Shown one piece after another: positions 9,993-19,995 of a DNA stretch of 60,900 nucleotides (its first letter is position 1; every line of letters starts with the position of its first letter). Source of the DNA: CALXVA01 sp964587175 (GTDB taxonomy: Bacteria; Bacillota; Clostridia; TANB77; CAG-508); NCBI GenBank assembly GCA_964587175.1, contig CAZPKK010000003.1:1-60900 (forward strand). The letters are read 5' to 3'. Made by a program: the position numbers and the translations under genes. The notes beneath the pieces are model-generated. The model saw only the letters and a program-made list of their open reading frames with translations, was not told the DNA's origin and did not search any database.

Positions 9993-10479
9993 ATGAGAAT
10001 CTTAGGGATTGATCCGGGGTTTGCAATAACACGGATATAGCGTAATAGATTACATTGGGAATAAATTTAAATTGGTGACATCTGGAGCAATCTTAACAAA
10101 AGCAGGCGAGTCTTTTCCTTTAAGATTACTCAAAATAAATAATGATTTAGAAAATATAATAGATACATATAAACCAGATGCAATTTCTGTTGAAGAGTTA
10201 TTTTTTAATAATAATGCAAAAACTGCAATAAATGTTGCACAAGCTAGAGGTGTGATATTGGTAATTGGTTGCAAAAAAAATATACCAACTTATGAATATA
10301 CTCCACTTCAAATAAAACAAGCTGTTGTTGGTTATGGAAGAGCAGATAAAATACAAGTGCAAAAAATGGTAAAAACGATTTTAGGAGTAGATAAGCTTCC
10401 TAAATTAGATGATACAACAGATAGTATGGCTGCTGCAATATGCCATGCACATTCATCAAAATTTGCAGTAAAACTTTAA
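9993..10479 (+). CDS. ruvC: Holliday junction endodeoxyribonuclease RuvC, contains CGGA site
   Basis: This nuclease cuts Holliday junctions during recombinational repair. Reading CGGA at 10032-10035 as one glycine (residue 14) gives a normal 161 aa RuvC beginning M-R-I-L-G-I-D-P-G-F-A-I-T-G-Y. Asp7, Glu67, Asp140 and Asp143 are the catalytic acidic residues in the expected order. The recoded glycine is the conserved Gly of the family's T-G-Y/W-G segment. Under the standard code the protein stops two codons after the CGG. The start follows AAAGGAG. ruvA and ruvB are not adjacent. Confidence 0.93.
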
Positions 10480-10524
10480 GCTTTGTGTCATACAGAGTCC
10501 TTTGACACAAAAAGGAGATGAAAT

Positions 10525-11508
10525 ATGTCGATTAAGTTATTGTATGGTGAAGAAACCTATTTATTAGAAACGAAATTAAAAAGAATAAAAAAAGATTTTG
10601 GAGAGCTAATAAAAGGAATTAATTTTATACAATTAGATGAAACAAATATAGGTGAATTAATATCAGATGTGGAAACTCCTGCTTTTGGGTATGAAAAAAA
10701 GCTTATCATTGCAAGAAATACTAGGTTATTTAAAAAAGAAAAGAAAAATGCAAAGGGACAAGATGCTGTTTTAAATAAATTGATGATAAGGATTTCAGAG
10801 TATATAGAGGAGAATGTATCTTTAATAAATGAATCGACAGAATTGATTTTTGTAGAAGAAACAGTAGAAAAGAATGCTTTATATAAAGTAATTGAAAAAA
10901 ATGGTGAGGTAACAGAATTCGCATTATTAAAACTACCACAACTTATTCAAAATATTCAGAAAATATGTGAGGCATATAAAGTAAAAATAGACAATGAATC
11001 AGCTAAGTATTTTGTGGAAATATGTGGTACTTCTATGCAAGATTTGATAAATGAGATTAGAAAACTAATTGAGTATGTTGGGCAAGATGGCACTATTACA
11101 AAAAAGGAAATTGATTTATTGGCTATAAAGCAAATCGATAGTGTTATTTTTGATTTGACAGACAATTTAGGAAAAAGAGATACTAAAAAAGCTATGGAAG
11201 TTTTAAATAATTTGATTTATGAAAAAGAGCCTATCCAAAAAATATTGGTAACTTTGTATAATCATTTTAAAAAACTATATATAGTAAAAATTGCTGAGGA
11301 ATATAAAAAAGATTTAGCAACTTCAATGAAATTAAAACCAAATCAACTTTTTCTAACAACGAAATATAGAAAACAAGCAAGTTATTTTTCAAAAAAAGAA
11401 ATAGAAAATATTATGGAAGAATTTATTAACTTAGATGCTAATTATAAAGTTGGATTAATAGATATAAATATTGGATTAGAAGCAATACTTTGTAGATATT
11501 GTTCATAG
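10525..11508 (+). CDS. holA: DNA polymerase III delta subunit
   Basis: This clamp-loader subunit of 327 aa opens the beta sliding clamp. The start M-S-I-K-L-L-Y-G-E-E-T-Y-L-L, the C-terminal helical collar domain and the length match HolA of Firmicutes. The zinc-binding Cys residues of the gamma/tau paralogues are absent, as expected for delta. AAAGGAG precedes the ATG. Confidence 0.88.
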   Translation: MSIKLLYGEETYLLETKLKRIKKDFGELIKGINFIQLDETNIGELISDVETPAFGYEKKLIIARNTRLFKKEKKNAKGQDAVLNKLMIRISEYIEENVSLINESTELIFVEETVEKNALYKVIEKNGEVTEFALLKLPQLIQNIQKICEAYKVKIDNESAKYFVEICGTSMQDLINEIRKLIEYVGQDGTITKKEIDLLAIKQIDSVIFDLTDNLGKRDTKKAMEVLNNLIYEKEPIQKILVTLYNHFKKLYIVKIAEEYKKDLATSMKLKPNQLFLTTKYRKQASYFSKKEIENIMEEFINLDANYKVGLIDINIGLEAILCRYCS

Positions 11509-11523
11509 AAAGGGATGATGTAT

Positions 11524-12957
11524 ATGGAAAAGTATGATTTAATAGTTATAGGGATGGGACCAAGTTCAATTTTCTTAGCTTATGAGTTAATACAGAAAAA
11601 TCAAGCAAAAGACATTTTACTAATTGAAGAGGGAAAAAGGGTAGAGGATAGATTTTGCCCAATTGAAAAGACTGGTAAATGTATAAAATGCAAACCTTTT
11701 TGTAATATAACTAGTGGCTTTTCAGGAGCAGGAGCATTTTCAGATGGAAAATTGTCTTTATATAATCCAGAAGATGATGATATATATGTAGGTGGTAATT
11801 TACATGAATATATAGGAGTACCTAGAACAAAAGAGTTGATAGATTATGCAGATAGCATATATTTATCATTTGGGGCAGATAAAAAGCTAGAGGGGATTGA
11901 ACATAAGGAAGAGATAGATAAGATAAAGAATAAAGCTAAAAAAGAAAGTATAAATTTAATAAGTATTCCAATAAGACATCTTGGGACAGAAAAAAGCCAC
12001 GAGATATATGCTAGAATTGAAAAGTATTTAGAAGAGCATGGAATAAATATGATGTTTAACACAATAGTAGAAGACATTATAATTGAGAAGGGAAAGGTAA
12101 AAGGAGTAAAAATAAAAAGTTCTAATAAGGTAAATGAAGATGTTGAATTAGAAAATGTTTATGGAGAAAAAGTAGTTATTGCAGTAGGAAGAAAAGGAGC
12201 AAATTGGCTTACAGAGCTTTGCAATAAGCATAATATTGCTACAAAAACAGGTACAGTTGATATTGGAATAAGATACGAGTTACCAGATAGAATTATGGAA
12301 AATGTAAATAAATATATGTATGAAGGGAAGTTTATAGGAAGGCCAGAGCCTTTTAGAGATAAGGTTAGAACCTTTTGTCAAAATCCTAGTGGGTTTGTGG
12401 CAAATGAGGTTTATGATAATGATCTAACTCTTGTAAATGGACATTCATATAAAGATAAGAAAAGTACAAATACAAATTTAGCAATTTTAGTATCACACAA
12501 TTTTACATATCCCTTTAATAAACCAATTGATTATGGTAGAAATGTTGCTAAAAATCTAAATGAATTAGGCGCTGGAAATATTGTGGTACAAAGATTAGGA
12601 GATATTTACAGAGGAAAAAGAACTTGGAAAAACGAATTAAAGGAAAATTCAGTAGTGCCTACATTAAAAACTGCTGTACCGGGAGATATTACTTTTGCTT
12701 TAGGATATAGGACAATGACAAATATATTGAGATTTATAAGAAGTCTAGATAAAGTGATTGAAGGTTTTGCAAATCCAGATAATTTACTTTATGGACCAGA
12801 GATAAAGTTTTATAGTAATAAGGTTGATGTGGATAATAATTTTGAAACTAATATAAAAGGTTTGTATTGCATTGGAGATGGTGGAGGAATGACAAGAGGA
12901 CTTATGATGGCTTCTTGTTCTGGAATTGAACTTGCAAGAATTTTAACAAGTAAATAG
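11524..12957 (+). CDS. FAD-dependent dehydrogenase (NAD(P)/FAD oxidoreductase family)
   Basis: The 477 aa protein has an N-terminal dinucleotide-binding fold (V-I-G-M-G-P-S-S, residues 9-16), a G-A-G-A-F-S-D-G-K-L segment, a second G-R-K-G strand and a C-terminal G-D-G-G-G redox-family signature. A Cys cluster (C-P...C-I-K-C-K-P-F-C) near residue 45 may bind a metal. Homologues are widespread in Clostridia and are of unknown physiological role. The start at 11524 was preferred over 11515 for spacing from AAAGGG. Confidence 0.75.
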   Translation: MEKYDLIVIGMGPSSIFLAYELIQKNQAKDILLIEEGKRVEDRFCPIEKTGKCIKCKPFCNITSGFSGAGAFSDGKLSLYNPEDDDIYVGGNLHEYIGVPRTKELIDYADSIYLSFGADKKLEGIEHKEEIDKIKNKAKKESINLISIPIRHLGTEKSHEIYARIEKYLEEHGINMMFNTIVEDIIIEKGKVKGVKIKSSNKVNEDVELENVYGEKVVIAVGRKGANWLTELCNKHNIATKTGTVDIGIRYELPDRIMENVNKYMYEGKFIGRPEPFRDKVRTFCQNPSGFVANEVYDNDLTLVNGHSYKDKKSTNTNLAILVSHNFTYPFNKPIDYGRNVAKNLNELGAGNIVVQRLGDIYRGKRTWKNELKENSVVPTLKTAVPGDITFALGYRTMTNILRFIRSLDKVIEGFANPDNLLYGPEIKFYSNKVDVDNNFETNIKGLYCIGDGGGMTRGLMMASCSGIELARILTSK

Positions 12958-13021
12958 AACAAAGAGATTTTTTGTAAATTAAAAGCAATGTAATGAATTA
13001 CAACAAAAAATGTATAAAAAG

Positions 13022-13062
13022 CTCCTTTTTTCAAAAAATAATGAAAAAAGGAGTGATTTTTT
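13022..13062 (+). promoter_or_regulatory. Terminator-like hairpin that contains the gpr ribosome-binding site
   Basis: CTCCTTTTTTCA (13022-13033) pairs perfectly with TGAAAAAAGGAG (13042-13053), and a T6 run ends at the gpr ATG (13063). The 3' arm holds the AAGGAG Shine-Dalgarno of gpr. The structure could end upstream transcription, hide the gpr ribosome site, or both. Confidence 0.7.
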
Positions 13063-14001
13063 ATGTATAATTTTAGAACAGATTTAGCTTTAGAAAGAAG
13101 AGATTTATATAATAAAGCTAATAATATCGAGGAAGATATTGATGGAATTGAAGCTGAAGAAGAAAAGTTAAATGAAAATGTAATAATTTCAAGGGTAAAA
13201 GTTACAAATAGAAAAGGAGAAGAAGCAATAGGAAAGCCACAAGGAAATTATATAACAATTGATATTAAAAACTTAAAAGTTGCTCATGAACAAGAAATTC
13301 AGGAAGCGTCAGAGGTTGTTACAAGGGAACTAAAAACATTATTGGAAAAGCATGTAAATGCTCAAGACGCTATTTTAGTTGTGGGTCTGGGAAATATATA
13401 TGTAACTCCAGATGCTTTAGGACCAAAGGTTATAAATGAGATAGATATAACAAGGCATTTGCTAGAATATATGCCAGAAGTTTTAGACAAAAATACAAGG
13501 GAAGTGAGTGCTATATCTCCCGGTGTTTTGGGAACAACAGGAATAGAAACTCTAGAAATATTAAAGGGAATTGTAGATAATACTAATCCTAAATTAGTGA
13601 TTGTAATTGATGCTTTAGCTTCAAGGAGTATTGAGAGAATTAGTAGTTCAATACAGCTTGCAGATACTGGAATTGTGCCAGGTGCAGGTGTAGGAAATGC
13701 ACGAAGGGAACTTACAGAAAATACATTAGGAATACCTGTTATTGCAATGGGAATACCTACTGTTGTTGAAGCTGCAACTATTGCAGCTGATAGTTTGACC
13801 ATTTTGATACAGAAAATGCAAGAAGAAGCTAAATCAAATGATTATTTAAATCAATTACAGGAAGAAGATAAATATGAGCTAATAAAGGAAGTTTTAGTAC
13901 CAGAGGAATATAATTTTATTGTTACTCCTAAAGAAATAGATGGGTTAATTGAAAAAATGAAAGATGTGGTGGCAAGAGGAATAAATTTTGCTGTTAATTA
14001 A
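13063..14001 (+). CDS. gpr: Spore (germination) protease GPR
   Basis: The 312 aa zymogen degrades the small acid-soluble spore proteins during germination. The N-terminus M-Y-N-F-R-T-D-L-A-L-E matches the GPR propeptide start. The core contains V-V-G-L-G-N, A-I-S-P-G-V-L-G-T-T-G-I-E and P-G-A-G-V-G-N-A-R motifs. It shows that the organism sporulates. The gene stands alone, and its ribosome site lies in a hairpin (see 13022-13062). Confidence 0.93.
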   Translation: MYNFRTDLALERRDLYNKANNIEEDIDGIEAEEEKLNENVIISRVKVTNRKGEEAIGKPQGNYITIDIKNLKVAHEQEIQEASEVVTRELKTLLEKHVNAQDAILVVGLGNIYVTPDALGPKVINEIDITRHLLEYMPEVLDKNTREVSAISPGVLGTTGIETLEILKGIVDNTNPKLVIVIDALASRSIERISSSIQLADTGIVPGAGVGNARRELTENTLGIPVIAMGIPTVVEAATIAADSLTILIQKMQEEAKSNDYLNQLQEEDKYELIKEVLVPEEYNFIVTPKEIDGLIEKMKDVVARGINFAVN

Positions 14002-14079
14002 GTAAAAAACATTCAAGATAAAAATATATACAAATGCTTGAAGTATTGGAATCTTGGGATTTTTTTAAGAACAAAAACT

Positions 14080-14124
14080 CATGTAAAACAAGCAATATTG
14101 ATTTGACAATATTGCTTTTACATG
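14080..14124. other. Inverted repeat in the 14002-14298 intergenic region
   Basis: CATGTAAAA-C-AAGCAATATTG pairs with CAATATTGCTT-TTACATG across a 6-nt loop, with one unpaired base and a mismatch. There is no T-run behind it. It may be an operator or an RNA hairpin. Nothing else in this 297-base gap is identifiable. Confidence 0.45.
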
Positions 14125-14298
14125 GTAATATTATTGTTGTAAAAAGCAAGAATAGAATAATATTTAGTTTTTTTAGAATATTTTTGTAAATAAAAGCATG
14201 TTGGTGAAATTGTCGCTAATTTATTGACAGTAATGCTTAAATCTCACAAAGAAAAGGAAACAATATATTTGAAAAATAACAAATAAATGGAGGCGAAT

Positions 14299-16070
14299 AT
14301 GAAAAAAACAATTATATCTATAATAATTCCTGTATATAATTCCTTACTATACTTACCTAAATGTATTCAATCGATTGTTGTTGCTCAGAACTGTCTTGAT
14401 GAAATAGAAGTAATTTTAGTAGATGATGGTTCAAATGATGGAACAGAACAATTTCTAGATATATTAGCTTCAAAATATGAATTTATAAAAGTTTTACATG
14501 AACAAAATAGTGGCGGTCCAGCAACGCCTAGAAATATAGGATTAAAGGAAGCAAAGGGCGATTATGTGTTTTTCTGTGACAATGATGATTATTTTGCTCC
14601 TCATGCTTTAGATAAAATGTTAGAACATGCTCTCGAATGGAAGCCTGACGTAATGGCGGTAAAATTGGGCTATGATGGTTCTAGAGAAAATATAGGTAGA
14701 TCTATGTTTAAAAAAAGTGATGAAAACGTCGATATATATAATACAACAATTTCAAGAACACTAGGACCCTGGAAACTATATAATAGAAAATTTCTATTAG
14801 ACAATAATTTTGAGTTTCCAACCGATGGACCAGATGATAATCCATTTGTGTTAAGAGCCTATCTTTTAGCAAAGAAAGTATCTGTAGCTGCAGACCAAGA
14901 ATACTATTTTTGGACGAAAAAATATGATGATTCTAACTTAAGCAATCAAAAAAATAAATCTGAATGGTATGATTACAAAAAAATTTATAATTGTGCAATG
15001 AGAATTCTAAATGTATATAAAACATATGCTGATTACGAAAAAGGAAAAAAATATATGCTACCTAGAATTTTAAAATGGCCTGTTGAAGCATTTGAATATA
15101 TTCTTTTAAATGGTGATTCATCAGAAGAAAATAAAATTTATAATTTAAGAGAATTACTATTATTAGTTTGTGATAAAGAATACCTTAAAAAAAGTGCATC
15201 CTTCAAAGAATATGTACTATTATCCGTCTTAATTGACTTTAATGACTTTACGAAAGCGAGAGATATATTATTAAAATTCCGAGATAGAATGTGGATAGAA
15301 GAAGAAAATAGTGAAAAAAATGGATGTATCTATTCAATAAATAATGATTTTAAATTTGATGCAAGCTACTTTCTAGATAGCAAAATAGAAATTCAAAATA
15401 TAAAATATGTTAACAATAATATGATGATAAAAGGAAATGCTATTTTAAAAAATTTTAATCCCGCAGTAATTTATAATTCAAAAATAATTCTTAAAAGTTT
15501 CAACGGTGAGGAAAAAATAGAATTTCCTATGAATGCTATAAGAAAGAGTGATGAATATACTTTTATAGCAGAAATAAATTTTGGAAAATTTATAGATAAT
15601 TTACAGAAGTTAAACTTATATAATAAATGCATAAGATGGGACATATGTATTTCCATTCGGGGGGGGGGTTAGAGAAATTACAGCTAAAAGATAATATGGA
15701 ATTATTTACTATTTTTTCAAATTTCTTTGAATCAAATAATGAATATACTATAGTTCCTCACGTGAGTGATGGAAATGTTATGTGCTTTTGGTATATAGGG
15801 AAAAAAGAAAATAACTTTTCAAAAGAATTTTATCATTTTAGATTAAATAGACCATTTATAAATGAGCTTTTAATTCAAATGATTAAAGAAAAAGATTTTC
15901 AAACATTAAATAAATTATCTGAAGACATTAAAAATAATCATGTAAAAATAAAGATAAAAGATAATAAAAAAATTATTTATAATAAAAAAGAATACTCAGT
16001 AAATGATTATGCATATTTAGAAGCAGTTTTAAAATATAAAAAGCATTTTAAGATACAAAATAAATTATGA
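14299..16070 (+). CDS. Family 2 glycosyltransferase with G10 tract (out of frame here)
   Basis: The N-terminal GT-A domain shows I-I-I-P-V-Y-N-S, V-D-D-G-S-N-D-G-T and C-D-N-D-D (the DXD-type site), so it transfers a sugar to a surface polysaccharide. The start at 14299 follows GGAGG; ATG 14287 overlaps that site. The reading frame meets a CGG (15658) and then a run of ten G (15659-15668), and stops at 15672. The downstream frame continues to 16070 and clearly belongs to the same protein (about 150 more residues). Eight or eleven G would join them under the standard code, and nine or twelve if CGGN is read as four bases. This is either a phase-variable off state or a tract-length sequencing error. 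Confidence 0.75.
15659..15668 (+). repeat. Poly-G tract (G10) in glycosyltransferase gene
   Basis: Ten consecutive G in a very AT-rich coding sequence sit exactly at the junction between two frames of one gene. This is the classic layout of slipped-strand phase variation. Confidence 0.85.
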
Positions 16071-16208
16071 ATTTAGGAAAGAGAAACTTTAAATATTATA
16101 ATTACATAATTATATATTTATAATCTTAAACAAGCATAAAATCGTAAGTAATTCAAAAAAATTTGAAAAAATATCTATTAGTAAAGATTATAAACAAGGA
16201 GAATAACA

Positions 16209-17618
16209 ATGTATAGCGATAGAGAATTAGAGAAAAGAATTTTCACAGAGAATAAACAAAAATGGATTGATGCTTGTAGTAAAGATTATTTATCAAAAGA
16301 AAAAACAAAGGTTCAGAAAGTAAAAAATGGTATTATATTACCTTTGAAAAAGTCTGATAGTAGTACATATAGTGGAAAATACATGGGTGGAGTATGTGAT
16401 GAAAAATTTAATTTTTTAGGTGGACTTATTAGAAACATTAATAAAAAAATAAACTATTCATGTGAAGAAGCATATGAAGTAGATAAATCAGAAATTAAGT
16501 ATTATGATGAGGAAATAATTTTTGGAGGAGTTATTATTTCTACTTTTGGACATTTTATATTAGAGAGTTTATCAAGATTATGGTATCTTGTAGAAAATAA
16601 AAGCAATTATAGAATTGCTTTTGTAATAGCAAATAATACTTATAAAACGTATTTCAATGATTATTTTAAGTTATTGGATATTGATTTAGAAAAAATAATT
16701 TATATTGAAAGCCCTTCTCAATTTAAAAAAGTCATTATTCCAGATGAAACTATACATGCTTGGAGTAATTACAAAAAAAAGTATACAGTTATTTATGAAA
16801 AAATAATGAGTAATGTAAAAGCTAAAGAACATAAAAAAATTTATTTAACACGAACTCAATTTGAAAAACAAGATTGTTTTAATGAGGAGTATTTTGAAAA
16901 ATTTTATGAAAAGCGTGGATATAAAATTATTGCTCCAGAACAATATAGTATTGAAGAACAAATTGCTTATATAAAAGGTGCTGATGAAGTAGTTTGTACT
17001 CTTGGATCATTATCTCACTTGTTATTGTTTGCAAAACCTAAAACGAAATTGATTATTCTTGCTAGAGCAAATTTAAATCCATTGATTCCACAGTTGCTTG
17101 TTAATCAATCTAAAAAATTAGATTTTTATATAATTGATGTTTCATTTAACTTTTTACCAGTTCTTCATAATATAGGTTGTTTTTTAATTGGACCTTCTAA
17201 ATATTGGAAAGAATATTTAAATACAATTAATGAAAAATATACAGAAGAAGATGTTACTATGGATATAAGCAAATTTGCTTATAAATATTTAATAAAATGG
17301 TGTGAAACATTTTCTGTACAAAAAAATTGGAATTATGGTTTAACATCTTTTGATAATTTTGATATTCTTAATTCATTGTCTAAAGTTTTATTAGACAAAC
17401 CATTAAAGAGAAAAGAGTATAAGAATAGTTATAAAGATAAAGAAAAAGAGTATAAAAAAATAATTGAGAACTTAAATGGGAGCGCATGCACTTCAGAAGA
17501 TGAATTAAAAAAAGAGAACATAAAATTAAAAGAAGAACTTGAAAAAATTAAAAATTCTAAATCTTGGAGAATAACAGCACCTTTAAGAAAAATATTAAAA
17601 ATGATAAAAAAGAAATAG
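16209..17618 (+). CDS. Glycosyltransferase family 61-type capsular protein
   Basis: The 469 aa protein has G-G-V-I-I-S-T-F-G-H-F-I-L-E-S-L near residue 105, followed by a T-L-G-S-L-S-H-L-L-L-F-A-K-P segment. Both are typical of the GT61 (former DUF563) family of surface-polysaccharide transferases. A C-terminal coiled coil ends in S-K-S-W-R-I-T-A-P-L-R-K, a tail often seen on polysaccharide glycosyltransferases. The start has GGAGAAT upstream. The rml genes 3' suggest rhamnose-containing glycans. Confidence 0.75.
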   Translation: MYSDRELEKRIFTENKQKWIDACSKDYLSKEKTKVQKVKNGIILPLKKSDSSTYSGKYMGGVCDEKFNFLGGLIRNINKKINYSCEEAYEVDKSEIKYYDEEIIFGGVIISTFGHFILESLSRLWYLVENKSNYRIAFVIANNTYKTYFNDYFKLLDIDLEKIIYIESPSQFKKVIIPDETIHAWSNYKKKYTVIYEKIMSNVKAKEHKKIYLTRTQFEKQDCFNEEYFEKFYEKRGYKIIAPEQYSIEEQIAYIKGADEVVCTLGSLSHLLLFAKPKTKLIILARANLNPLIPQLLVNQSKKLDFYIIDVSFNFLPVLHNIGCFLIGPSKYWKEYLNTINEKYTEEDVTMDISKFAYKYLIKWCETFSVQKNWNYGLTSFDNFDILNSLSKVLLDKPLKRKEYKNSYKDKEKEYKKIIENLNGSACTSEDELKKENIKLKEELEKIKNSKSWRITAPLRKILKMIKKK

Positions 17619-17628
17619 TGGAGGTAGT

Positions 17629-18519
17629 ATGAAAGGTATTGTTTTAGCGGGTGGCAGTGGCACTAGATTATATCCAATAACAGAAGGAATAAGTAAACAA
17701 TTATTACCAATATATGATAAGCCAATGATATATTATCCTATATCAGTATTAATGCTTGCTGGTATAAAAGACATTTTAATTATTACCACTCCTCAAGATC
17801 AATCAGCATTTAAAAGATTATTAAAAGATGGTTCACAATTTGGTGTGAATCTTGAATATGTTGTTCAGCCATCTCCTGATGGATTGGCTCAGGCTTTTAT
17901 TTTAGGCGAAAAGTTTATAAATAATGAACCATGCGCATTAATGCTTGGAGATAACATTTTTTATGGTAATGGTTTTGTAAAAATGCTTAAAAGGGCTTCA
18001 CGTAATGCTTATAATGGAAAAGCTACTAATTTTGGTATTGAAGTTCCAGATCCTGAAAGGTTTGGTGTAATGGAGATTGAAGAAAAAGATGGTGAAGTAA
18101 AAATTATAAGCGTTGAAGAAAAACCAAAAATTCCAAAATCTAATTATGCAATTACAGGTTTATATTTTTACCCTAATGATGTTTGTGAAAAAGCAAAAAC
18201 AATTAAACCATCAGCAAGAGGAGAATTAGAAATAACGTCATTGAATGAATTATATTTAAAAGAACAAAATTTATTGGGTGAATTACTAGGTGGAGGATTT
18301 ATGTGGTATGATACAGGTACATTTGATAGTTTGTATAATGCTATTTCTTCTATAAAATCCAGTGAGCAAAATCGTGGTAGAGTAATTGCTTGTTTAGAGC
18401 AAATTGCCTATGATAATGGTTGGATAGACATAGATATTTTAAAACAAAGGGCAGAATTATTAAAAAAGAATAGTTATGGAGAATATCTAAATTCTTTAAT
18501 AAAAAAGATACGGAAGTGA
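17629..18519 (+). CDS. rmlA: Glucose-1-phosphate thymidylyltransferase
   Basis: This enzyme makes dTDP-glucose, the first step of dTDP-L-rhamnose synthesis. Its 296 aa include G-G-S-G-T-R-L-Y-P-I-T, K-Q-L-L-P-I-Y-D-K-P-M-I and E-K-P-K-I-P-K-S. It starts 11 bases after the GT61 gene behind TGGAGG. The second-last codon is CGG (18511). Read as CGGA it would extend the protein by a few residues to a stop at 18542-18544 and overlap rmlC. The C-terminus is not conserved enough to decide. Confidence 0.95.
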   Translation: MKGIVLAGGSGTRLYPITEGISKQLLPIYDKPMIYYPISVLMLAGIKDILIITTPQDQSAFKRLLKDGSQFGVNLEYVVQPSPDGLAQAFILGEKFINNEPCALMLGDNIFYGNGFVKMLKRASRNAYNGKATNFGIEVPDPERFGVMEIEEKDGEVKIISVEEKPKIPKSNYAITGLYFYPNDVCEKAKTIKPSARGELEITSLNELYLKEQNLLGELLGGGFMWYDTGTFDSLYNAISSIKSSEQNRGRVIACLEQIAYDNGWIDIDILKQRAELLKKNSYGEYLNSLIKKIRK

Positions 18520-18524
18520 AAAAA

Positions 18525-19955
18525 ATGAAAAAAATAGAAACTAATTTAAAAGATTGTTATATAATAGAGCCAGATAAATTTGGAGATAACAGAGGATATT
18601 ATTCACCTTTTTTTGCTGAAAAAGATATTATTTCAAACGGACTTGAAAAATCTGTAAAAGGGATTGTTCAGGGGGCAAGATCTTTAAGTGGAAAAGGTAT
18701 TGTAAGAGGCCTTCATTTTCAAAAAGATCCATATTGTCAAGCTAAAATTGTAGAATGTCTAAGAGGTGCTGTACTAGATGTGGTAGTTGACTTAAGAAAA
18801 GACTCTCCTACATATAAAAAGTGGACAAGCGTAGAATTAACTCCTGAAAATGGTCGTCAACTTTTAATTCCAAGAGGTTTTGCTCATGGTTTTGTAAGTT
18901 TAAAAGAAGATACACTATTCCAATATTTAGTAGATAATGATTATTCTCCAACTCATGAAGATGGAATACTTTGGAATGACCCAAATATTGATATTGATTG
19001 GCAATTTGAAAAATACGGAATAAAAGAACCAATATTATCGGAAAAAGATAAGAAGAGAGAAACAATAGAAGAGATTGATCCAAATTTTTATACTCATAAA
19101 AGATATTTAGTAACTGGAATAAGTGGTCAATTGGGTTATGACATTGTAAGAGAATTAAATAGTAGAGGAATATATGATATTTTAGCTTTATCAGAGAATG
19201 ATATGGATATTACTGATAAAAGATTGGTAGAAAAAATTATAAAAGAATATAAGCCTGAAGTGGTATTTCATTGTGCTGCATGGACAAACGTAGATGGTGC
19301 AGAAGAAAACGAAGAACTTTGCTATAAAGTAAATGTTGAAGGAACAGAAAACATTACAAATCCATGTAGAGAAATAAATGCAAAGCTAATTTACATAAGC
19401 ACAGATTATGTTTTTGACGGAAAAAAAGAAGGTTTATATGAAGTATATGATCAAACATGTCCTCTAAATATATATGGAAAAAGTAAGGTGGAAAGTGAAA
19501 AAATAGTTAGAACATATGAAAAAAGTTTTATTGTAAGAACTTCGTGGGTCTTTGGAATAAATGGTAAAAACTTTGTAAAAACAATGTTAAAATTATCTGA
19601 AAGCAATCACGAATTAAGAGTAGTAGGAGATCAATTTGGAAGTCCAACTTATACAGTAGATCTAGCAAAATTACTAGTGGATATGTCTCTAACTTCAAAA
19701 TATGGAGTATACCATGCTAATAATAGTGGCTATTGTAGTTGGGCAGAATTTGCAGAATATATTATGAAAGTGAACAAAAAGGATGTAATTATAAATGGTA
19801 TACCAACTAGTGAATATCCAACTAAAGCAGCAAGACCAATGAATTCAAAGTTAAGCAAGAAAAGTTTAACAGAAAATGGTTTTGCAGAACTTCCATCTTG
19901 GCAAGATGCTATTGATAGATACATTATTGAATTGCAACAAGATAAAAGAAATTAA
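18525..19955 (+). CDS. rmlC-rmlD: dTDP-4-dehydrorhamnose 3,5-epimerase / 4-reductase fusion
   Basis: The 476 aa protein joins two enzymes that act in sequence. RmlC (about 1-185, cupin with R-G-L-H-F-Q) is followed by RmlD (about 190-476, with the Rossmann motif T-G-I-S-G-Q-L-G, S-T-D-Y-V-F-D-G and the Y-x-x-x-K pair in Y-G-K-S-K). They convert dTDP-4-keto-6-deoxyglucose to dTDP-L-rhamnose. The ATG at 18525 is preferred over GTG 18516 because GGAAG (18512-18516) fits as ribosome site. Confidence 0.93.
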   Translation: MKKIETNLKDCYIIEPDKFGDNRGYYSPFFAEKDIISNGLEKSVKGIVQGARSLSGKGIVRGLHFQKDPYCQAKIVECLRGAVLDVVVDLRKDSPTYKKWTSVELTPENGRQLLIPRGFAHGFVSLKEDTLFQYLVDNDYSPTHEDGILWNDPNIDIDWQFEKYGIKEPILSEKDKKRETIEEIDPNFYTHKRYLVTGISGQLGYDIVRELNSRGIYDILALSENDMDITDKRLVEKIIKEYKPEVVFHCAAWTNVDGAEENEELCYKVNVEGTENITNPCREINAKLIYISTDYVFDGKKEGLYEVYDQTCPLNIYGKSKVESEKIVRTYEKSFIVRTSWVFGINGKNFVKTMLKLSESNHELRVVGDQFGSPTYTVDLAKLLVDMSLTSKYGVYHANNSGYCSWAEFAEYIMKVNKKDVIINGIPTSEYPTKAARPMNSKLSKKSLTENGFAELPSWQDAIDRYIIELQQDKRN

Positions 19956-19995
19956 AAAGCAACAAAAAAAGTACTTAGAAAGGGAAGAAGTTAAA

